NCBI GenBank assembly: GCA_024278255.1
Contig: JAJRTP010000388.1
Span: 1-5,325, forward strand
Direction: 5' to 3'
Source: Chloroflexota bacterium
Lineage (GTDB): Bacteria > Chloroflexota > Anaerolineae > Promineifilales > Promineifilaceae
DNA length: 5,325 bases
A program made the translations under genes and the position numbers. The notes below the pieces were generated by a model. It was not told where the DNA came from and did not search any database. It worked only from the letters and a program-made list of their open reading frames with translations. This document shows positions 1 to 4,844 of this stretch, piece after piece; position 1 is the first letter of the stretch; each line of letters opens with the position of its first letter.

Positions 1-1
1 A

Positions 2-361
2 GAAGGCTGCGGCGAAGGGGAATGCGGCGCTTGCACCGTCTTCCTGGATGGAATGGCCGTCATGTCCTGCCTGGTTCCCGCCCCGCGGGCACACGGCGCT
101 AACATCGTTACCATCGAAGGGCTGCCTGAGTGGGCCGGTCAGGACGACGCACTACATCCCTTACAAGAAACATTCATCGAGACAGGTGCGGTGCAATGCG
201 GCTTTTGCATCCCCGGTTTTCTGATGTCAGGAGCCAAACTGCTGGAAGAAGACCCCGCCCCGGAGCTAGAGCAGATTCAACAAGCATTTAGCGGCAATTT
301 ATGTCGTTGTACTGGCTATTACAAAATTATTGAAGCGGTAGAGAAGGCTTCTGGAGTGTGA
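2..361 (+). CDS. Molybdenum hydroxylase [2Fe-2S] iron-sulfur subunit (xanthine dehydrogenase small-subunit family), 5'-truncated
   Basis: Electron-transfer subunit of a xanthine dehydrogenase/CO dehydrogenase-type molybdenum hydroxylase; it passes electrons from the molybdenum centre through two [2Fe-2S] clusters to an FAD subunit. The reading frame is open from base 2, giving 119 codons before TGA. The visible part begins inside the plant-ferredoxin-type cluster motif: Cys3, Cys8, Cys11 (C-x4-C-x2-C) and Cys23. The second, all-helical cluster domain follows with QCGFC (Cys66, Cys69) and LCRCTGY (Cys101, Cys103), so all eight ligands are present. The family is usually about 155-165 residues, so roughly 40 N-terminal residues lie outside the window. 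An internal ATG at 53 would cut off the first cluster and is not the real start. The next gene begins three bases after the stop. The motifs do not identify the substrate. Family assignment is very secure. Confidence 0.96.
   Translation, partial: EGCGEGECGACTVFLDGMAVMSCLVPAPRAHGANIVTIEGLPEWAGQDDALHPLQETFIETGAVQCGFCIPGFLMSGAKLLEEDPAPELEQIQQAFSGNLCRCTGYYKIIEAVEKASGV
353..356 (+). promoter_or_regulatory. Shine-Dalgarno GGAG for the two-helix membrane protein
   Basis: GGAG lies inside the last codons of the iron-sulfur subunit, 8 bases before the ATG at 365. It supports that ATG as a real start and implies coupled translation of the two genes. Confidence 0.6.
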
Positions 362-364
362 ATC

Positions 365-715
365 ATGCGTTTAGAAAAGAAAAAAGATGAAGAACTGGCC
401 GAACGGAAAGGGCTGACCAAACGCACCATTGCTCAGGTTATCTGGCTGGGATTATCTTTTGTCCTCGGCTATTTTCTGGCTAAATACCTCTTTGATTCCG
501 GCGTCCTCACACCGTCTCTTTTCTACGTACAACTTTTCATACCCCGGTCTGTACCTGAATGGGGCTTGCTGGCAATGACCACAATCGCCATTGTCATTGT
601 GCTGCAAGTCATATTTGGTATTGGCTTCATCCTGGCCAGCCCGGAAGGGCGACGGCGCACCGGCGATCCCTCACTCAAATCCCGGCACAAAGACCCCTAT
701 GACGACCATTATTGA
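365..715 (+). CDS. Hypothetical small membrane protein with two predicted transmembrane helices
   Basis: I do not recognise a family for this 116-residue protein. It has a highly charged N-terminus (residues 1-20, rich in Lys, Glu and Arg), a hydrophobic segment at about 22-43, a short loop containing RSVPEW at 61-66, a second hydrophobic segment at about 67-91, and a charged tail ending in DPYDDHY. By the positive-inside rule both termini should be cytoplasmic. There is no cysteine and no heme or metal motif. It starts three bases after the iron-sulfur subunit, has a good GGAG ribosome site, and sits directly before the catalytic-subunit gene, so it is almost certainly co-transcribed with the hydroxylase. 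A membrane anchor or partner for the enzyme is possible, but that is inference from position only. An unrelated passenger gene is the alternative. Confidence 0.8.
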   Translation: MRLEKKKDEELAERKGLTKRTIAQVIWLGLSFVLGYFLAKYLFDSGVLTPSLFYVQLFIPRSVPEWGLLAMTTIAIVIVLQVIFGIGFILASPEGRRRTGDPSLKSRHKDPYDDHY

Positions 716-719
716 AATC

Positions 720-774
720 AGGAGCGGTGCGGCACATTGGCAAATTGGCAAAGCGGGCCGCACCTGAAACAACT
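720..774 (+). promoter_or_regulatory. Translation-initiation leader: AGGAG, 8-bp stem with tandem-repeat loop, then the catalytic-subunit ATG
   Basis: AGGAG at 720-724 is the only good ribosome site before the catalytic subunit but lies 50 bases from the preferred ATG at 775. In between, GGTGCGGC (726-733) and GCCGCACC (757-764) are perfect reverse complements with a 23-base loop. If the stem forms, the single-stranded distance from AGGAG to ATG falls to about 11 bases (base 725 plus 765-774). The loop holds a perfect tandem 8-bp repeat, ATTGGCAA at 736-743 and 744-751. Stem and repeat are seen directly; the role in initiation is inferred. Confidence 0.45.
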
Positions 775-3009
775 ATGACTATATCCCAATCTATTCGACG
801 TGTTGACGCAGTTAGTAAAGTGATGGGAACCGCCCATTTCCCCGGTGATTTGACGCCGGACGATTTGCTGTATGGTAAAGTGCTGTTCAGCAATCAACCG
901 CACGCCCGCATGATTTCTATGGATTTGAGCGAGGCGGAGGCGGTGCCGGGTGTGGTGGCTATCCTTACAGCCAAAGACGTGCCAGTAAATGAGTACGGTC
1001 TCATTATGCCGGATCAGCCGGTGCTGGTGGGGCTGGGCAGCGCCAAGCCCTACTCGGACATCAGCCGTTGGGAAGGAGAGCAGGTGGCTGTCATTGTGGC
1101 AGAGACGGAAGAAGCGGCGGCATTGGCCCGTGATCGTATCAAAATCGAATGGGAACCTCTGCCATTGGTGACAGATATGGAAGAGGCGATGAAGGATGAG
1201 ATTATTCTTCATCCCTGGCAAGGCACCAATATTCTGATGCACGACCGGATTCGCAAAGGGGATATGGAGGCGGGCTGGGCCGCGGCCGATGTCATTATTG
1301 AGGGCAAGTACCGCCTGCCCTATCAGGAGCACGTTTTTCTGCAGCCGGAAGCCGGGCTGGGCTACATTGATGAAGAAGGCCGGGTGACGGTGGAGATTGG
1401 CGGCCAATGGACACACGAGGATCGGGAGCAGGTGGCTCATGCGCTGGGGCTGCCGGAGGAGCGGGTGCGCATTATTTATCCGGCCATTGGCGGCGCGTTT
1501 GGCGGCAAGGAGGATATGTCGCTGCAAATTGTGCTGGGGCTGGCGGCCATGCGCCTGCATGAGATGGGGATTGATCGTCCGGTACGCATTATCTGGACGC
1601 GAGAAGAGAGTATTGTCGGCCATCACAAGCGGCATCCGGCCATTGTGCGAACGAAGTGGGGGGCAACGAAAGAGGGGAAGATTACGGCCGTATCCACCGA
1701 AGGTTTCTTAGACAGCGGCGCTTACGCCTATACCAGCACCAAAGTATTGGGCAACTTCCACCTGATGGTAGCTGGCCCGTATGAAATCCCCAACGCCCAC
1801 ATTGACAGCTACGCCATCACCACCAACAACCCGCCGGGCGGTGCATTCCGCGGCTTTGGCGGGCCGCAAGGCGCTTTTGTTGCCGAATTACAAATGAACA
1901 AGCTGGCTGCGGCCCTGAAGATGGACCCGGTAGAACTACGCTTGAAAAACGTGCTGCGCGAAGGCAGCCTGATGACGGTGCAGACGGCCGTCCCGCCGGG
2001 CATCAGCCTGGCCGAAGTAATTGAGGCGTGCGCGGCGGCAGCGGATCAATATTCAGGGAACAGTGGTCAGTCTTCAGTGGAGGCAGGCGAATTGTCCATC
2101 TCCACGCTGCCTGCCAATCCGGCTTCTCTCAAAAAAGGGCGCGGTTTTGCCTGTGCTTTCAAAAATGTAGGCTTTTCTTTTGGCGCGCCGGAAAAGTGTG
2201 AAGCAACGATTGAACTGCATGGCGGCCGGGAAATCGAACGAGTTATTTTACATCATGCAGCAGCTGAGGTGGGGCAGGGGTCACACACGGCCCTGATGCA
2301 AATGGCGGCTGAAGCCGTTGGCGTAGATGTTTCCCTGGTAGAGCTGGATATGTCAGACACGGCGACCAGTGGTAATTCCGGTTCGGTCTCTGCCTCGCGC
2401 ATGACGTTTATGGCGGGCAATTCTATTCGGGGCGCAGCGGAGAAAGCGCTGGCTGCCTGGGATGATGAAGATCGTCCGGCGATAGGTTATTTCTGCTACA
2501 CGCCGCCGCCAACAGAGCCGTATGATCCGGAAACGGGCGTTTGTATGCCTAACTTTGCCTATGGCTACGTGGCGGAAATGGTGGAGGTGACGGTAGATAC
2601 GGAGACGGGCTTTGTTCACATTGACCGGGTTGTATGCGCGGACGACGTGGGCAAGGCGATTAACCCTACTTCTGTGGAAGGTCAGATTGAGGGAGCGGTG
2701 GTGCAAGCGGAGGGGTATGCTTTGATGGAGAATCTTGTGGTGCAGGACGGCCGTATCCAGAACCCCTATCTCAGCCAATACCTCATCCCCGGCATCATGG
2801 ACATCCCGGACCGGGTGGATTCAGTCATTGTGGAAACGGCCGATCCGTTAGGCCCCTGGGGCGCGCGGGGGATGGCGGAAATGCCATTTCTCCCGTTGGC
2901 GCCGGCTTTGGTTACGGCCGTACACGATGCCACCGGTATCTGGTTCGACGAAATCCCCCTGCTGCCATACCGGGTATTGGCCAAACTGCGGGAACAGCCG
3001 CCTCAATAG
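775..3009 (+). CDS. Molybdenum hydroxylase catalytic subunit, molybdopterin-binding (xanthine dehydrogenase large-subunit family; candidate selenium-dependent enzyme)
   Basis: Catalytic subunit that hydroxylates a heterocycle or aldehyde at a molybdopterin centre, predicted cytoplasmic. From the ATG at 775 it has 744 residues, normal for the family. The a/b hammerhead domain begins at SIRRVDAVSKVMGTAHF (6-22). Motifs in order: YQEH (183-186, Gln facing Mo), GGAFGGKE (239-246), AFRGFGGPQ (357-365), EVGQGSHT (498-505, cofactor binding) and GARGMAEMP (696-704), with Glu702 as the expected catalytic base. The form I CO dehydrogenase loop AYRCSFR is absent. The Arg that helps bind purine in bovine xanthine oxidase appears replaced, so the substrate is open. 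The frame is also open from TTG 712 (21 more codons), but that extension does not look like the family, and an 8-bp tandem repeat there argues for noncoding DNA. yqeB begins 14 bases downstream, which points to the selenium-dependent subgroup. Confidence 0.95.
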   Translation: MTISQSIRRVDAVSKVMGTAHFPGDLTPDDLLYGKVLFSNQPHARMISMDLSEAEAVPGVVAILTAKDVPVNEYGLIMPDQPVLVGLGSAKPYSDISRWEGEQVAVIVAETEEAAALARDRIKIEWEPLPLVTDMEEAMKDEIILHPWQGTNILMHDRIRKGDMEAGWAAADVIIEGKYRLPYQEHVFLQPEAGLGYIDEEGRVTVEIGGQWTHEDREQVAHALGLPEERVRIIYPAIGGAFGGKEDMSLQIVLGLAAMRLHEMGIDRPVRIIWTREESIVGHHKRHPAIVRTKWGATKEGKITAVSTEGFLDSGAYAYTSTKVLGNFHLMVAGPYEIPNAHIDSYAITTNNPPGGAFRGFGGPQGAFVAELQMNKLAAALKMDPVELRLKNVLREGSLMTVQTAVPPGISLAEVIEACAAAADQYSGNSGQSSVEAGELSISTLPANPASLKKGRGFACAFKNVGFSFGAPEKCEATIELHGGREIERVILHHAAAEVGQGSHTALMQMAAEAVGVDVSLVELDMSDTATSGNSGSVSASRMTFMAGNSIRGAAEKALAAWDDEDRPAIGYFCYTPPPTEPYDPETGVCMPNFAYGYVAEMVEVTVDTETGFVHIDRVVCADDVGKAINPTSVEGQIEGAVVQAEGYALMENLVVQDGRIQNPYLSQYLIPGIMDIPDRVDSVIVETADPLGPWGARGMAEMPFLPLAPALVTAVHDATGIWFDEIPLLPYRVLAKLREQPPQ

Positions 3010-3023
3010 CAGCCCAATATGTT

Positions 3024-3824
3024 ATGTTATTCAAAGATCATCTTGTCCTGATCCGCGGCGGCGGCGACCTGGCTACCGGCGTGGTCTACCGGCTGCATCA
3101 GGCCGGCTTCCCGGTGATTGTAACGGAATTGGAACGGCCGTTAGTGGTGCGGCGAAAAGTGGCGGTGGCTACGGCCGTACTCGAAGATCACACCCAAATA
3201 GAAAACCTCCACGCCCAACTGTCCCATTCCCTGGAGGAAGCTCTGGAACTGGCCTACACCGCTACCATCCCCGTTCTTATCTCTCCCCAAATTCCGCAAT
3301 TACCGCAATTACCCATTCTCATTGACGCCCGCATTGCCAAGCGCAACATTGACACCCGGATCGATCAAGCGCCGCTGGTCATTGGCCTGGGGCCGGGCTT
3401 TACCGCCGGGGTTGATTGCCACGCCGTCATCGAAACCATGCGCGGCCACACGCTGGGGCGCGTTATTTGGGATGGCCCGGCGCTGCCCGACACAGGCACG
3501 CCCGGCATAGTTGCGGGGAAAGGCGCAGAGCGGGTTTTGCGCGCACCGGCGGCCGGAATCGTGAATTGGCAATTAGAGATTGGCGATTATGTCAATGAGG
3601 GCGAATTGATTGGTGACGTAAATAGCGAACCGGTGATTGCTCCTTTTGCCGGGGTGCTGCGCGGTCAAATCGCGTCAGGCAGCGAAGTCCCGGTCGGGTA
3701 CAAAATTGGCGACCTGGATGCTCGTGGCAGCCAGGAAGCCTGTTTCACCATCTCTGATAAAGCGCTGTCCATTGGCGGCGGCGTGTTAGAGGCGATACTG
3801 ACTTATCTGAATAAACGCAGTTGA
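3024..3824 (+). CDS. yqeB: YqeB, selenium-dependent molybdenum hydroxylase accessory protein (EF2563 family)
   Basis: Accessory protein that co-occurs with SelD and selenium-dependent molybdenum hydroxylases; it is thought to help make or insert the selenium-bearing molybdenum cofactor, with no settled biochemistry. The 266 residues match the family length. Recognisable blocks are IRGGGDLATG (10-19, nucleotide-binding-like glycine loop), TELERPLVVRR (34-44), DARIAKRN (101-108), IGLGPGFTAGVDCHAVIETMRGH (starting at 120), the Asp-Thr-Gly-Thr-Pro-Gly segment at 156-161, and ISDKALSIGGGVLEAIL near the end. Residues 173-215 carry two half-repeats (APAAGIV..IGDYV, APFAGVLRG) that look like a lipoyl/biotinyl-carrier barrel without the modified lysine. 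The ATG at 3024 is the only sensible start; no clear Shine-Dalgarno is seen, so initiation probably depends on coupling to the catalytic subunit 14 bases upstream. A 9-bp tandem repeat lies at 3294-3311. Confidence 0.92.
   Translation: MLFKDHLVLIRGGGDLATGVVYRLHQAGFPVIVTELERPLVVRRKVAVATAVLEDHTQIENLHAQLSHSLEEALELAYTATIPVLISPQIPQLPQLPILIDARIAKRNIDTRIDQAPLVIGLGPGFTAGVDCHAVIETMRGHTLGRVIWDGPALPDTGTPGIVAGKGAERVLRAPAAGIVNWQLEIGDYVNEGELIGDVNSEPVIAPFAGVLRGQIASGSEVPVGYKIGDLDARGSQEACFTISDKALSIGGGVLEAILTYLNKRS
3294..3311 (+). repeat. In-frame tandem 9-bp repeat in yqeB
   Basis: CCGCAATTA occurs twice head to tail (3294-3302, 3303-3311) after a degenerate copy at 3285-3293. It encodes Pro-Gln-Ile/Leu three times at residues 88-96. 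The unit length preserves the frame, as expected for replication slippage in a tolerant loop. Confidence 0.8.
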
Positions 3825-3829
3825 AATTT

Positions 3830-3889
3830 ACCGCAAAGGGCGCAAAGAAAATAAGAGAAAATCTTTGCGCTCCTGGCGTCCTTTGCGGT
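3830..3889. repeat. Imperfect long palindrome between yqeB and the hydrolase (dispersed-repeat candidate)
   Basis: This element fills most of the 81-base gap between genes. Outer arms ACCGCAAAGG (3830-3839) and CCTTTGCGGT (3880-3889) are exact reverse complements, as are inner arms GCGCAAAGA (3840-3848) and TCTTTGCGC (3862-3870). The loop is A/G-rich (3849-3861). The right arm carries a 9-base unpaired insert (3871-3879). The GCAAAG core is repeated within each arm. As RNA it would give a 19-bp bulged hairpin. It lacks a following T-run, so it is not a textbook terminator. Similar GCAAAG/CTTTGC intergenic palindromes are, as I recall, widespread in bacterial genomes. Confidence 0.75.
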
Positions 3890-3894
3890 TAGCT

Positions 3895-3900
3895 GGAAGA
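3895..3900 (+). promoter_or_regulatory. Shine-Dalgarno GGAAGA for the alpha/beta hydrolase
   Basis: GGAAGA ends 5 bases before the ATG at 3906, a good position. It lies just outside the palindrome, so folding of the palindrome need not bury it. Confidence 0.6.
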
Positions 3901-3905
3901 AACGT

Positions 3906-4844
3906 ATGAAATCCAAAATCATCTGGTTACTGGTTATTATGGGCGGCTTGCTGCTGCTTGTATATTGGGGCGGCAGCTACTACTTTTCCAACATTCTAAT
4001 TGACAGCGAAACAGCAACGCTGGCCGAATCCCAGGCGCGGATAGAGAGCGCGGGACTGCCCGATTTACCCGCGCCGGAAGATGTGACGATTGACACCGGG
4101 GAGGTAACGCTTTCCGGTTTTTTCTATGATAACGAACGAGAAGGGGAATGCGCCGTGATGATTTTGCACGGTTACACCAGCACCCGTTACGGCTCGCTCC
4201 TGTACGCGCCCCTGTTCTGGGATCGGGGCTGCGACGTGTTGGTTTATGATGCGCGGGGGCATGGGGCCAGCAGTGACGCCTATCATACTTACGGCTATCA
4301 CGAAAAGGAGGATGGCCTGGCGGCTTATGAATGGCTGCTGGAACGAACCGGTTTGCCTCCGGAAAAAATCGGGCTGGCCGGGGTTTCTTATGGGGCAGCG
4401 ACAGTTTTGCAAATGCTGCCGTTGACGCCGGACGCGGCTTTTGTTCTGGCCGATTCGCCATACCAGGATTTGCTGTCTATTGTCAATTACCAGGGGCCGG
4501 CGCAGTTTGGCAACTGGGTGAAGTTGTTTATTCCCGGCGCAACGATTATTTCGGAAATCCGGGCAGATTTTAAGGTGAAGGAGGTGTCGCCGAAGAATGC
4601 TGTGCGGGATACGGCCGTACCCGTCTTACTCATCCACTCCACCACAGACGAATTTACGCCGCCGTCCAATTCAGAGGCGATTTACGCCAACAGTAACCCG
4701 GAAATCACGGAACTGCATCTGAATGAATGGGGATCGGCCCACGCCAGAGACATCATTACCGATTATGAAGCGTATGCCCAGATTGTGGACGCTTTTTTGG
4801 CGGAGCAGGCGCCGGGTTGGGGAGCAGCGACTGGTGGCCGGTAA
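3906..4844 (+). CDS. Membrane-anchored or exported alpha/beta hydrolase (serine hydrolase, S33/YqkD-like)
   Basis: Serine hydrolase of the alpha/beta fold, 312 residues. An N-terminal Lys-rich stretch and hydrophobic segment (about 5-23) form a signal anchor or uncleaved signal peptide, so the catalytic domain probably faces outside. Motifs: LHGYTSTR (87-94, oxyanion hole), YDARGHGASS (114-123), GVSYG (159-163) with nucleophile Ser161, HSTTDEFTPP (244-253) with acid Asp248, and SAHARD (277-282) with His279. The triad is complete. The set resembles monoacylglycerol-lipase or peptidase-like hydrolases of the YqkD/YfhR sort; the substrate (ester, thioester or peptide) cannot be told. It sits between yqeB and yqeC, preceded by a palindromic repeat and overlapping yqeC by 11 bases. 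No known link to molybdenum or selenium cofactor chemistry; possibly an inserted passenger gene. Confidence 0.9.
   Translation: MKSKIIWLLVIMGGLLLLVYWGGSYYFSNILIDSETATLAESQARIESAGLPDLPAPEDVTIDTGEVTLSGFFYDNEREGECAVMILHGYTSTRYGSLLYAPLFWDRGCDVLVYDARGHGASSDAYHTYGYHEKEDGLAAYEWLLERTGLPPEKIGLAGVSYGAATVLQMLPLTPDAAFVLADSPYQDLLSIVNYQGPAQFGNWVKLFIPGATIISEIRADFKVKEVSPKNAVRDTAVPVLLIHSTTDEFTPPSNSEAIYANSNPEITELHLNEWGSAHARDIITDYEAYAQIVDAFLAEQAPGWGAATGGR
4819..4824 (+). promoter_or_regulatory. Probable Shine-Dalgarno GGGGAG for yqeC
   Basis: GGGGAG lies within the hydrolase coding end, 9 bases before the GTG at 4834. The spacing is slightly long but acceptable, and it supports GTG 4834 over the upstream in-frame ATGs at 4765 and 4774. 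Confidence 0.45.

Noticed and set aside
712..774. TTG at 712 or GTG at 727 as the start of the catalytic subunit
   Set aside because: Neither has a correctly spaced Shine-Dalgarno (AGGAG is only 2 bases from GTG 727), the added residues do not match the family N-terminus, and the 8-bp tandem repeat is not a multiple of three. Not fully excluded.
718..1635. Long open frame of 305 codons on the minus strand opposite the catalytic subunit
   Set aside because: It lies wholly antisense to a securely identified gene, its translation is rich in His, Arg, Gln and Asn without any recognisable motif, and no ribosome site or operon context supports it.
775..3009. Form I CO dehydrogenase large subunit (CoxL)
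   Set aside because: The AYRCSFR active-site loop is absent; the corresponding region reads AFRGFGGPQ, which is the xanthine dehydrogenase pattern.
2..3009. Selenocysteine codon in the hydroxylase as the source of selenium dependence
   Set aside because: No in-frame TGA interrupts either subunit within the window and no SECIS-like element next to a TGA was seen; the yqeB/yqeC trait does not need selenocysteine.
2927..3325. Plus-strand open frame bridging the catalytic subunit end and the yqeB start
   Set aside because: It overlaps two well-supported genes in another frame and its translation (Pro, Gly, Arg, Ser) shows no domain.
3830..3889. Palindrome as a standard intrinsic terminator
   Set aside because: No T-run follows either arm on either strand, the stem has a 9-base bulge and the loop is long. 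A weak or factor-assisted role remains possible.
3937..4461. Minus-strand open frame of 174 codons opposite the hydrolase
   Set aside because: The translation is Pro/Arg/His/Ser-rich and low in complexity, typical of a shadow of a GC-rich gene.
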